This document shows positions 1 to 7,360 of a stretch of DNA of 64,000 bases, piece after piece. The DNA is from JAVXGM01 sp036657395. GTDB lineage: Bacteria; Bacillota; Clostridia; Peptostreptococcales; Anaerovoracaceae. Under the pieces are notes generated by a model. It did no database searches. It saw nothing but the letters and a program-made list of their open reading frames with translations, and was not told the DNA's origin. Position 1 is the stretch's first letter; each line of letters begins with the position of its first letter. Both the position numbers and the translations under genes were made by a program. The DNA is taken from contig JAVXGM010000003.1 in the NCBI GenBank assembly GCA_036657395.1, positions 1 to 64,000 of the forward strand, given 5' to 3'.

Positions 1-54
1 CGGTACGCACGGTGCTGTGAGAGGACGGGAGCTAATCACTCCCTCCTACTCGAT
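1..54 (+). mobile_element. 3' end of a group II intron (domains V-VI), cut by the window edge
   Basis: The first bases read as the 3' strand of domain V (CGCACGGTGCTGTGAG), then a domain VI hairpin (GGGAG-ctaatca-CTCCC) with an unpaired A in its loop-proximal part, ending in CTACTCGAT. This arrangement is typical of bacterial group II introns that carry a reverse transcriptase/maturase. The rest of the intron, including any maturase gene, would lie to the left of the window. The intron is on the plus strand, opposite to the adjacent AEC gene, and ends about 57 bp from that gene's stop codon. The exact splice boundary is inferred from the family pattern. Confidence 0.72.
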
Positions 55-111
55 TCTGGACGAAAGGCTACCAAGACAACTGTGTAGCTGCTTTGTGAGT
101 AATCGCCTTTA

Positions 112-1059
112 TTATGTCGGCAGCAAAAGGCCAAAATATGATAATAGGGAAATCCAAAAGAAAATCGTAATAACAGAGCATAGCGAACCGATCACCACAA
201 TCTGCCCTGCAAGCTCATCGTCCGCCTGCATCTGCTGCGCCATTGTAAAGCTGCTTACAGCCGTGGGACTGGCAAACATGGCGAGCAACGCCCCCAGCTC
301 CACGCCACGAAATCCAAAGGCTATGGACAAAGACACAAAACAAAGCGGTATCAGAACTAATCGACCGCTCACAGCGGCAACGATGTGCTTCAGATTTGGC
401 CGCAAGCGAGAAAATGTAAACGATCCTCCTAAAATAATCAGCGCCAGCGGTGTCGCAATCTTGGAAATGTCACGCACGGTCTGTTCAAGAATATGCGGCA
501 GCCTGATGCCGCTCAACACGAAAGCAAATGCCGCCAACGCACCTATAATTAGCGGATTCGTGATGACTCCTATCAAAATGCGTTTGATGTTCGCCTTGCC
601 GCCCCGAAAAATTTCCAGTGCAACTACCGACAGCAGGTTAAATAGAGGAATGACAAACGCAATGAGAATAGCGGTTGTTCCGGTCTTCGATGCGCCAAAC
701 AAAGAAGCCGCCACCGGCAGCCCAAACAGGATATAATTGCTGCGAAAGATACCCTGTATCATCACGCCGCGGCGCAGATTGTTTTTTTCAAAGCGGGGAA
801 CCAAAAGCATAAGCACGGCGAACATTGCTATCACGCATAGCGCTGCAAAAAGCACAAGACCCGGCTGAAAGGAGACGGAAAAATCGCTGTCATACACATT
901 GATAAACAAAATGGTTGGCAGAAAGACGCTAAAGCAGAGCTTGTTCAGCCGACGCAGAAAATCCTCGGTAAACAAGCCGATCCGGCGCAAAAAATAACCG
1001 AACGCCATCATCAAGAATAGGGGACAAACTACCGAAAAGGCCAGCGAAAAGCTATTCAT
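112..1059 (-). CDS. AEC family transporter (auxin efflux carrier type)
   Basis: A 315-residue, highly hydrophobic protein of normal length for AEC (auxin efflux carrier) permeases. The N-terminal segment (VCPLFLMMAFGYFLRRIGLF) and the alternating hydrophobic segments through to the C terminus match this 10-helix fold. Family members move organic anions or small metabolites across the cytoplasmic membrane; the substrate here is unknown. It is the last gene of a minus-strand operon: its start overlaps the end of the VOC gene by 8 bp, so translation is probably coupled, and its own ribosome-binding site is weak. GC content is visibly higher than in the his and pur genes. A second AEC gene lies at 8506-9435. 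Confidence 0.85.
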   Translation of the reverse strand: MNSFSLAFSVVCPLFLMMAFGYFLRRIGLFTEDFLRRLNKLCFSVFLPTILFINVYDSDFSVSFQPGLVLFAALCVIAMFAVLMLLVPRFEKNNLRRGVMIQGIFRSNYILFGLPVAASLFGASKTGTTAILIAFVIPLFNLLSVVALEIFRGGKANIKRILIGVITNPLIIGALAAFAFVLSGIRLPHILEQTVRDISKIATPLALIILGGSFTFSRLRPNLKHIVAAVSGRLVLIPLCFVSLSIAFGFRGVELGALLAMFASPTAVSSFTMAQQMQADDELAGQIVVIGSLCSVITIFFWISLLSYFGLLLPT

Positions 1060-1423
1060 AGCTGCACAGCTCGATCAAATTCCCGTCAGGGTCGTGCAGG
1101 TAGAGGGAGCGCATCTCACCCCTTACGCCGTGCCGCGTTACAATGCCAAGCTCTATGGAGACTCCGTGCGCAAGGAGGGTATCCCTGCAAAGCGCAAGGT
1201 CACTGTCTATTTCAAAGCAAAAATCAGCGCTCCCTGTCTGCACGTTTTGAGCCTTTGGCTCAAGCTCATGCCCCTTGCTGTGGACATTGATTTTGAAGTC
1301 GCCGGAAAACAGTTCCCATCGCCCTTCTGCATCTTGCGCCCGAAAGCCAAGTGCTTCATAAAAAGCGATACAGGCGGAAAGTTTGGCGGTGGTGATGACT
1401 ATGTGGTCAACCTTGCGGATCAT
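1052..1423 (-). CDS. VOC superfamily (glyoxalase/bleomycin-resistance fold) protein
   Basis: A 123-residue protein with the vicinal-oxygen-chelate pattern: an N-terminal metal-ligand histidine (KVDHIVIT) followed by FYEALGF, and near the C terminus LYLHDPDGNLIELC with the closing glutamate ligand. The length is that of a single VOC module pair. Members include glyoxalase I, dioxygenases and antibiotic-binding proteins, so the reaction cannot be named. It overlaps the PEBP-like gene upstream by an ATGA junction and the AEC gene downstream by 8 bp, so all three are likely co-translated. The context (HxlR regulator, carrier) suggests electrophile or aldehyde detoxification; this is inference. 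Confidence 0.85.
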   Translation of the reverse strand: MIRKVDHIVITTAKLSACIAFYEALGFRAQDAEGRWELFSGDFKINVHSKGHELEPKAQNVQTGSADFCFEIDSDLALCRDTLLAHGVSIELGIVTRHGVRGEMRSLYLHDPDGNLIELCSYE

Positions 1424-1938
1424 TTGGACGCCTCCTCATGGAGATACAAGCCTTTTAGAGTATACTGAGCCAAAATATGTCCGTCCATCTTGTGATGAAG
1501 CTCGTTGAATAAAAAGCTACTTTTCAAATCCAGCAGACTGTCCAGTGCATAGACATGCAGCTCATACAGATGCGGTGCGTCGGGCGGACACATTCCACCG
1601 TAAAAGCTAGAAAGCGCCACACTTTGTCCACCGCCCTGCATACTCGTCCAACTGTTTGCACCCTGCACAAAGTCGGTTGCGGTTTGGCTTTCATTTTCCA
1701 AAAGCTCGGTGCGCGTGATATTGGCCGCTAACCAGTGAATCCACGCAAAGCCGCCACTGACGGGATATGCGTCTTTATCCTCCAAAACCAGTGCGTAAGA
1801 AACCGTTTCTGCGGGCGCATCTTCCATCCGAATCGGAATGGAACAGGTGGGGATTCCGCCCTCGCTGAACTGCGTTCCACGCTTGCCGTATTTATCGTCG
1901 AATACGCCGTCGACCATTCCACTGCTATAAACCTTCAT
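1420..1938 (-). CDS. YbhB/YbcL family Raf-kinase-inhibitor-like (PEBP) protein
   Basis: A 172-residue PEBP-fold protein. It shows the two family signatures: a segment with ALVLEDKDAYP followed by FAWIHWLAANI, and YGGMCPPDAPHLYELHVYALD-type sequence with the conserved P, H and Y positions of the anion-binding pocket. There is no signal peptide, so it is probably cytoplasmic. Bacterial members (YbhB, YbcL) have no firmly established substrate. A strong ribosome-binding site (TAGGAGG) lies 7 bp before the ATG. It is the first gene of the PEBP-VOC-AEC operon, behind a promoter at 1973-2001 and downstream of an HxlR regulator on the same strand. Confidence 0.85.
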   Translation of the reverse strand: MKVYSSGMVDGVFDDKYGKRGTQFSEGGIPTCSIPIRMEDAPAETVSYALVLEDKDAYPVSGGFAWIHWLAANITRTELLENESQTATDFVQGANSWTSMQGGGQSVALSSFYGGMCPPDAPHLYELHVYALDSLLDLKSSFLFNELHHKMDGHILAQYTLKGLYLHEEASK

Positions 1939-1972
1939 AATAAAACCTCCTACAATAGTATTTAATAATCTT

Positions 1973-2021
1973 AGTATACCGCTGTGATATTTGCTTGTAA
2001 ATTACCCACTTTTTCGTGGGT
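1973..2021 (-). promoter_or_regulatory. Promoter of the PEBP-VOC-AEC operon with an adjacent inverted repeat
   Basis: On the minus strand TTTACA (2001-1996), a 17-bp spacer and TATACT (1978-1973) form a good sigma-A promoter for the gene starting at 1938. Immediately upstream of the -35 box is the inverted repeat ACCCACT-ttttc-(G)TGGGT (about 2004-2021). It could be the binding site of the HxlR regulator encoded just upstream, or a weak hairpin ending the hxlR transcript. The position next to the -35 box favours an operator. Confidence 0.6.
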
Positions 2022-2045
2022 GCTGTGCAATAAAAAAGAACGTTA

Positions 2046-2408
2046 TCACACGATAACGCCCTTTTCACGCAGAACATCTGCCATATTATTTCCCATCATA
2101 TAATCAATACCCACAGACTGCATGATTTCCAGCGCCTTAAGCATTTTTTCCCCTCGTTCATCCGTGAGGAAATATTCCACGCGCAGAGGAAAGCCCTCGT
2201 AAGTCTTTTTATCCACGAGGCCAAAAGCAATCAATTCTTTCAGCTGTTCAAGCAGCATCTTTTGAGTGATGCCCTTGATATCTTTTTCCAACTTGGAAAG
2301 TGAGGTGTGTCCCAGCCGAAGTCTCCATAAAATGATGGTTTTCCATTTTCCCTTAATCATGTCATGGGTTAATTCCAATGGGCAAGTGTACTCTTTGCGA
2401 ATCAGCAT
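2046..2408 (-). CDS. HxlR family winged-helix transcriptional regulator
   Basis: A 120-residue HxlR-type regulator: an N-terminal cysteine in the CPLEL motif, then IKGKWKTIILWRL, the recognition region KDIKGITQKMLLEQLKELIAFGLV, and the wing ending VEYFLTDERG. HxlR proteins often use the N-terminal cysteine to sense quinones, aldehydes or disulfide stress. I chose the ATG at 2408, which has AGGAGG 8 bp upstream; the GTG at 2417 overlaps that ribosome-binding site and is unlikely. The gene is directly upstream of, and in the same direction as, the PEBP-VOC-AEC operon, its probable target. Confidence 0.88.
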   Translation of the reverse strand: MLIRKEYTCPLELTHDMIKGKWKTIILWRLRLGHTSLSKLEKDIKGITQKMLLEQLKELIAFGLVDKKTYEGFPLRVEYFLTDERGEKMLKALEIMQSVGIDYMMGNNMADVLREKGVIV

Positions 2409-2497
2409 ACGAAACACCTCCTAAATATTTTTGCTCAGTCGCGATTTATTATAAAGATTTTATCACAGAACAGCAATTGCTTCAACAAGCTAAATAT

Positions 2498-2602
2498 GAA
2501 TTCGTTCACTACATTTATGCGGGAGATTTACGGCACAACGTGGAGTTTGCCAAAGCTGCCTGCCGGTATGCAATGACCAAGGGGCATACCCCAAATGAGT
2601 AA
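2498..2602 (+). pseudogene. Remnant of a DUF4406/DUF7768-like phage-associated gene
   Basis: The reading frame ending at 2602 carries about 34 residues, including YAGDLRHNVEFAKAACRYA followed by MTKGHTP. This resembles the N-terminal core of DUF4406/DUF7768 proteins (nucleoside-deoxyribosyltransferase-like, usual form YxxGPYxGDxxxNVxxA...CRYAxxxGHxPxxPH). It stops directly after the GHTP motif, has no start with a ribosome-binding site and lacks the rest of the domain. The remaining 2409-2841 region (about 430 bp) contains no other gene I can support. I read this as decay of a phage-like gene near the acquired left end. Confidence 0.5.
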
Positions 2603-2841
2603 ACAAGCCAAGCGAGAGGCAAAAAAGTTTACTGGCTATCATCGGGCAAGCATTATCAATCACTAACAGGTTGTCTATTGAATTGGCCAGGGTTTTGTGG
2701 TACGATCTTACCCATATAAATACTGATGCGATATCTTGTAATGGCATTGTTATTGGTATGCTTTTAGATAAAAGTGGTGGATTAAAAAAGACAATGAGTT
2801 TACTTATATAAAATAAACAATCAAAGGGGGGAGGCGTCCAT

Positions 2842-4704
2842 TTGCAACGATTTCTTAAAATTATGATAGCTTTTTTGATGGTATTTTTTCTTTTTATTGG
2901 CGGGTTCACCGTGCATTTAATCACAGAAATTCGTACATGTGGTACACTCATTAACTATGTAGGCATTGTCCGAGGTGCAACCCAGCGCCTTGTCAAATTG
3001 GAACTAAGTGGTAAGCCAAACGACCAGATGCGAACATATCTTGATGGTATTATGTTGGAACTTTGCGGGGGCGAAGGGCAATATGATTTGCCATACCCGG
3101 AAGATGATGCATATCGCAAATGTTTATCACGGTTGACACTTCATTGGGAGCAGCTGAAGCACCAAATTGATAACGTACGTGCAGGAGGGGATCCCCATGA
3201 GTTGTTGGCATCCAGCGAACTCTATTTTAAGCTTGCAAACGACACAGTGTTTGCCGCTAGCGAGTATAGTGATGCTCAGACATGGGAGGCAACATGGCTG
3301 ATTTTGATTATCGTTGCTATCACCGCAAGTACATGGCTGGGCATTCTGATTTTCAATATTAGGAGAATGCGTAAGCTTGAGAAGGACAACCTTGGGTTAA
3401 GTAATATAGCTTACCGGGATAAACTGACTGGTGCACCGAATTTGGATAAATTCAAGATTGACGCACAGGACTTGTTATTACGGTTTCACAACCTTAAATT
3501 TACGGTCATTTATGTGGATTTTGAGAATTTTAAAGTTATCAATGATGTCTTTGGTTACGAATATGGAGATCTGATTTTACAACAATACGCCCGTATTTTG
3601 ATTAAGGATATGGGTAAATATGATACGTTCTGCCGCATTTCCAGCGACAATTTTTTAATTTTACGAAGTTATACAGATAAGGAATTATTAACGGAGCAAC
3701 AAAAGGCAATTGACTTGCAAATATCCCAGTTTGCAATTGCATCTGCCCAGGAACAGTATTTTATTCGTATTAGCGGAGGCTTTTGCTGTCTGGAAGATTT
3801 GACTAGAGAGCTTGAAATTGCAGACATTATCGAACGTGCCAATTTTGCCCGCAAGGCGGCCAAGCTGCAAAGTACACAAAATTATGTGTTCTATAATGAA
3901 AGCCTCCGTCAGAAAATGTTATCCGAGCAGGCAATTGAAAATCGTATGCATGAGGCTCTCAAAAACGGTGAATTTCACGTCTATTTTCAGCCAAAAGTTA
4001 GCCTTGAAACCGGGAAAATTGCTTGTGCAGAGGCACTATCACGTTGGATTGAGAAAGATGGCAACATCATTTCGCCGGCAGAATTCATCCCCATATTCGA
4101 AAAAAATCTGTTTATAATCAAGCTTGATCAGCATGTTCTGCGCCAGGTATGTCGCTGGCTGTGTGAACGATTAGATAATAACCTTCCATTGGTTCCTGTT
4201 TCAGTCAATGTTTCACGAATGCAACTTTATGACCCTGCTTTCGTCACCACTTACGCTCAGATCAAGGAGGAATATAGAATTCCCGATTTTTTGTTGCAGG
4301 TAGAATTTACCGAGTCAGTGGTCTTTGAAGATATGGAGCTTTTGGTTGAGATCATTAACCAACTTAAGCACAATGGATTTTATTGCTCGTTGGATGATTT
4401 TGGCAAGGGCTATTCTTCACTTAATTTACTGAAAAATCTACCTGTTGACGAACTTAAGTTGGATGGGCTCTTTTTTGAGAAAACAAACGACGTGGATCGT
4501 GCACGGATTGTTGTGACCTCTATTGCCGATTTGGCAAAGCAACTGAAGATACAAATTGTTGCAGAGGGCGTGGAAGTTCCAAGACAGATTGCATTTCTCC
4601 GTGAGATTGGGTGCAACCTTGTTCAAGGGTTTGTGTTTTACCACCCTATGCCAGACACAGACTTTGGTGCATTGCTAGAGCAATCACCTACAAGTGCGAT
4701 CTAA
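2842..4704 (+). CDS. Membrane-anchored GGDEF/EAL protein, probable c-di-GMP phosphodiesterase
   Basis: A 620-residue protein. A signal-anchor helix (about residues 7-28), an extracytoplasmic segment (29-150) and a second helix (152-172) precede a GGDEF domain (about 195-350) and an EAL domain (about 370-612). The GGDEF signature is degenerate (RISSDNF near residue 265), so cyclase activity is unlikely. The EAL domain keeps its catalytic landmarks: AEALSRW, VNVSRMQ, FTESV, DDFGKGYSS and AEGVE. It is therefore probably a c-di-GMP phosphodiesterase, with the dead GGDEF as a possible GTP sensor. The TTG start at 2842 is preferred because AAAGGGGGGAGG lies 8 bp upstream. It is monocistronic, followed by a strong terminator. 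Confidence 0.9.
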   Translation: MQRFLKIMIAFLMVFFLFIGGFTVHLITEIRTCGTLINYVGIVRGATQRLVKLELSGKPNDQMRTYLDGIMLELCGGEGQYDLPYPEDDAYRKCLSRLTLHWEQLKHQIDNVRAGGDPHELLASSELYFKLANDTVFAASEYSDAQTWEATWLILIIVAITASTWLGILIFNIRRMRKLEKDNLGLSNIAYRDKLTGAPNLDKFKIDAQDLLLRFHNLKFTVIYVDFENFKVINDVFGYEYGDLILQQYARILIKDMGKYDTFCRISSDNFLILRSYTDKELLTEQQKAIDLQISQFAIASAQEQYFIRISGGFCCLEDLTRELEIADIIERANFARKAAKLQSTQNYVFYNESLRQKMLSEQAIENRMHEALKNGEFHVYFQPKVSLETGKIACAEALSRWIEKDGNIISPAEFIPIFEKNLFIIKLDQHVLRQVCRWLCERLDNNLPLVPVSVNVSRMQLYDPAFVTTYAQIKEEYRIPDFLLQVEFTESVVFEDMELLVEIINQLKHNGFYCSLDDFGKGYSSLNLLKNLPVDELKLDGLFFEKTNDVDRARIVVTSIADLAKQLKIQIVAEGVEVPRQIAFLREIGCNLVQGFVFYHPMPDTDFGALLEQSPTSAI

Positions 4705-4752
4705 GGCAACGGACAGGTCAGCTACTCAATCAAAGGGTAGTCTCATAATCGA

Positions 4753-4810
4753 TTAATAAAAAATGTTGGGATAACACTTTTTTGGTGATTATCCCAACAT
4801 TTTTTATTAA
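4753..4810. terminator. Bidirectional rho-independent terminator
   Basis: A perfect 22-bp inverted repeat (4753-4774 with 4789-4810) around a 14-nt loop has A-rich outer 5' and T-rich outer 3' arms. It can end transcription from both the GGDEF/EAL gene (plus strand) and the lipoprotein gene (minus strand). Confidence 0.92.
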
Positions 4811-4835
4811 TTCATTTTTAAATTTTGTAAATATA

Positions 4836-5390
4836 TTATTTTTTCTTTATTGTCTTTAACATATCTTCAATAATATTTTCAGGGTTAGGTTCAGTGGAGA
4901 CAACTTCAAACATATACATCTTCTTATCTTTAGCAAAGAAAAAGGCTGAGTCAAAAAAGCCTTTGGATTTCAATTTAACCATTTCACCTTTTACGCCACA
5001 AACCTTATGTAGACCAAGTGATTTGCCACCCACGGTTTTAGTATATGTGCCAGGTTTTCCAACATCTCCTGCCAACTTAATATAAGTTACGCAGATTCGG
5101 CTTTTTTTGTCACCGTCATCAGATATATAATAGGCTAAGTCCTTATAGCTAGAGTCCAACTCTTCTTTTTTTGCTTGTTTCTTACTTTCTTTAGCACTTA
5201 ACTTTTTGTAGTCAGCTTTGACTTCGTAGGTTAAATTGGATACAGTCCCAACGGTAACAGGAGCTTTAGTTTCTTTTGTAGCGGCTGTAGTTTCTGATGA
5301 GGCTTCTTCACTCTTGTTATCGCCACCGCAAGCGGTAAAGCTAAAACACAGAGCTAAGGACAGCACAATTGCAATAATTTTTCTTTTCAT
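4836..5390 (-). CDS. Putative lipoprotein of unknown function
   Basis: A 184-residue protein with a lipoprotein signal peptide: MKRK, a hydrophobic core, and a lipobox ending FTAC-GG with the acylated cysteine near residue 21. A Ser/Thr/Glu-rich linker (about 25-45) leads to a lysine-rich globular domain. I do not recognise the domain. It should sit on the outer face of the cytoplasmic membrane. It stands alone between the bidirectional terminator and the catalase gene on the same strand, with about 70 bp between it and the catalase stop. No function can be assigned. Confidence 0.8.
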   Translation of the reverse strand: MKRKIIAIVLSLALCFSFTACGGDNKSEEASSETTAATKETKAPVTVGTVSNLTYEVKADYKKLSAKESKKQAKKEELDSSYKDLAYYISDDGDKKSRICVTYIKLAGDVGKPGTYTKTVGGKSLGLHKVCGVKGEMVKLKSKGFFDSAFFFAKDKKMYMFEVVSTEPNPENIIEDMLKTIKKK

Positions 5391-5461
5391 AATAAGTCCT
5401 CCACTTGCTTTTTAAGCATCAATAAGTTAATTTATTGAAACAATTTTAACACAAATTTTGG

Positions 5462-6961
5462 TTAAATAGTAGCCTTAATGAGAGTCTTTTGATTCCCTTT
5501 GGCCAATTCATTTACCTTATTTATATCAAGCCCCATGGCAGCAGTAATTTGTTTGCCATAGGCAGGATCTGCCCATAAGCAATGAACAGCGTGACGGTAC
5601 TTGATATTGTCTGTAACCGATTCAATGTTTCTTGCGGTATTTTCAATAAGTAGTGCCTGTTTATCAGGAGTCATTACTCTCCATAAATCACCACCAGCTC
5701 GGAAGCAGTCGTCAGTAGGGTCATCAGCAGGGTCATAGGCATACATTGCGCCAGAAAGGTCAAGATTTGGTTCCATAACCTCTGGTTGAGCAGCCCAGTC
5801 CCCCATACTATTTGGAGAATATGCAGGTGCACCACCATAGTTGCTATCAGTACGCATAGCACCGTCACGATGATAGTCGTGAACCACTGCTTTAGGCATA
5901 TTTACAGGAATCAGGTTGTGGTTTACTCCCAGGCGATACCTGTGTGCATCCCCATAAGTAAACAACCTTCCCTGTAGAAACTTATCTGGCGAAAACCCTA
6001 TGCCAGGGACAACGTGGGCAGGAGTAAATGCTGACTGTTCCACTTCAGCAAAATAGTTTTCAGGGTTTCTGTTAAGTTCTAAAACACCCACTTCGTGAAG
6101 TGGAAATTCACTATGCTTCCAAATTTTTGTAATATCAAATGGATTCTCATAGTGTTTGTTGGCTTCCTCCTCAGTCATTATCTGAACATATAAAGTCCAG
6201 CGTGGGAAGTCGCCTTTGTCAATAGCTTCCATTAAATCACGGCCACTACTTTCACGATCTTTAGCCACAACTGCTGCAGCTTCCTCATCGGTGAAATTTT
6301 TAATGCCTTGTTGAGATTTGAAGTGAAACTTACACCAAACACGTTCATTTTTTTTGTTATAGAAGCTAAAGGTATGCTCTCCAAAGAAGTGCATGTGTCT
6401 AAAGTCTGATGGAATACCTCTGTCAGACATAACGATTGTAGTCTGGTGGAATGTTTCTGGCAGCAAAGTCCAAAAATCCCAATTGTTTTGAGCTGAACGA
6501 AGCCCTGTCTTAGGATCACGCTTTACAGCACGGTTCAAATCAGGGAAATTATGCACATCTCGGAGAAAGAAAGTAGGTGTGTTATTGCCAACAAGATCCC
6601 AGTTACCCTCCTCTGTGTAAAACTTTACGGCCACACCACGAATATCTCGTTCAGCATCGGCGGCACCTCGCTCACCAGCTACGGTAGAGAATCGAATGAA
6701 CAAATCAGTTGACGTTCCTTTTTTTAGTACCTTGGCTCTTGTCCATTTTGAAATATCGTGGGTACAAGTAAAAGAACCATATGCACCCCAACCTTTGGCA
6801 TGCATACGCCGTTCAGGGATAACTTCTCTATCAAAATGTGCTAATTTTTCCATCAGCCAAACATCTTGCATCATAACAGGACCACGAGACCCTGCAGTTA
6901 GTGAATGTTCGTTCTGTGCAACGGGTGCGCCTACTTCATTTGTTAGTTTTTTAGTATCCAT
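5462..6961 (-). CDS. katA: Catalase (small-subunit, heme b monofunctional type)
   Basis: A 499-residue monofunctional catalase that decomposes hydrogen peroxide. The active-site histidine is H54 (RRMHAKGWGAYG), the distal asparagine is in VGNNTPTFF (N126/N127), and the proximal heme ligand is Y336 in GRLFTYGDAHRYR. The length is that of the clade 3 small-subunit enzymes, without the C-terminal flavodoxin-like domain. The start has AAGGGAG 7 bp upstream. It appears monocistronic; the 104-bp upstream region has two short palindromes that could be peroxide- or metal-responsive sites. Its presence suggests exposure to oxygen in an otherwise ferredoxin-based metabolism. Confidence 0.97.
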   Translation of the reverse strand: MDTKKLTNEVGAPVAQNEHSLTAGSRGPVMMQDVWLMEKLAHFDREVIPERRMHAKGWGAYGSFTCTHDISKWTRAKVLKKGTSTDLFIRFSTVAGERGAADAERDIRGVAVKFYTEEGNWDLVGNNTPTFFLRDVHNFPDLNRAVKRDPKTGLRSAQNNWDFWTLLPETFHQTTIVMSDRGIPSDFRHMHFFGEHTFSFYNKKNERVWCKFHFKSQQGIKNFTDEEAAAVVAKDRESSGRDLMEAIDKGDFPRWTLYVQIMTEEEANKHYENPFDITKIWKHSEFPLHEVGVLELNRNPENYFAEVEQSAFTPAHVVPGIGFSPDKFLQGRLFTYGDAHRYRLGVNHNLIPVNMPKAVVHDYHRDGAMRTDSNYGGAPAYSPNSMGDWAAQPEVMEPNLDLSGAMYAYDPADDPTDDCFRAGGDLWRVMTPDKQALLIENTARNIESVTDNIKYRHAVHCLWADPAYGKQITAAMGLDINKVNELAKGNQKTLIKATI

Positions 6962-7025
6962 TTTAATACTCCCTTCTTAATTCTTAATCAGAAATCTTTT
7001 AAAGTGACTATTAAGGATAACACAG

Positions 7026-7050
7026 TTACAATGTAAAGAAAATAATTTTC
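7026..7050 (-). promoter_or_regulatory. Two palindromes upstream of catalase, candidate PerR/Fur-like operator
   Basis: TTACAATGTAA (7026-7036) and GAAAATAATTTTC (7038-7050) are adjacent perfect palindromes about 65-90 bp before the catalase start. AT-rich palindromes in this position resemble PerR or Fur boxes, but neither matches a full consensus. No convincing -35/-10 pair is visible, so the call is tentative. Confidence 0.3.
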
Positions 7051-7065
7051 ACAATATTTGGCGAA

Positions 7066-7251
7066 TTATCTTTTTTCATGTTTTAGTTCATATCTAATGC
7101 CTTTATGGCAGTCTATTTTTTTTTGCTCTGTTTCAAAGAGAAAATCAATAGGGATTCCCTCAGGAAAAGCTTCGCAACAACGCAATTTATTTCTTTTTTT
7201 GCCTTCACGAAAATGGATACATTTAGGGCACATAGAAACTGTTAAAGCCAT
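7066..7251 (-). CDS. Small cysteine-rich conserved protein
   Basis: A 61-residue protein with a CPKC pair near the N terminus, a CC pair in the middle (RCCEAFPEGIP) and a further C-x-x-GIRYE near the end. The EAFPEGIP and GI-x-YE motifs recur in small uncharacterised bacterial proteins that I recall only as hypothetical. The cysteine spacing suggests a zinc or iron-sulfur knuckle. GAGAGGTGAT stands just before the ATG, supporting translation. It lies upstream of and in the same direction as catalase, about 104 bp away, and diverges from the endolysin gene. Function unknown. Confidence 0.65.
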   Translation of the reverse strand: MALTVSMCPKCIHFREGKKRNKLRCCEAFPEGIPIDFLFETEQKKIDCHKGIRYELKHEKR

Positions 7252-7311
7252 TTAAATCACCTCTCAGTATAGGGTCGTAACGTACATGTAAGTATAACAG
7301 ACACACAAAAA

Positions 7312-7330
7312 TTCTCAAGGAGAATATAAT
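7312..7330 (+). promoter_or_regulatory. Promoter -10 with an abutting palindrome, upstream of the lysis genes
   Basis: A consensus TATAAT (7325-7330) is directly preceded by the 13-bp palindrome TTCTC-aag-GAGAA (7312-7324). No good -35 is seen 17 bp upstream. An operator in this position would block or activate RNA polymerase, so the endolysin-holin pair is probably regulated. The regulator is not identified. Confidence 0.4.
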
Positions 7331-7360
7331 AATCTGTAAAGATAAAAATGGGAGGGAAAT

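Noticed and set aside
17..736. A 239-codon plus-strand frame opposite the AEC gene
   Set aside because: It is antisense to a clear membrane transporter, has low-quality composition and no ribosome-binding site; it also begins inside the intron end.
1094..1468. Plus-strand frame opposite the VOC gene
   Set aside because: Antisense to a well-supported gene with matching family motifs; shadow frame.
7283..7290. TACATGTA palindrome as a LexA (SOS) box for the lysis genes
   Set aside because: It lacks the GAAC/GTTC arms of the Gram-positive LexA consensus and lies away from the -10 box.
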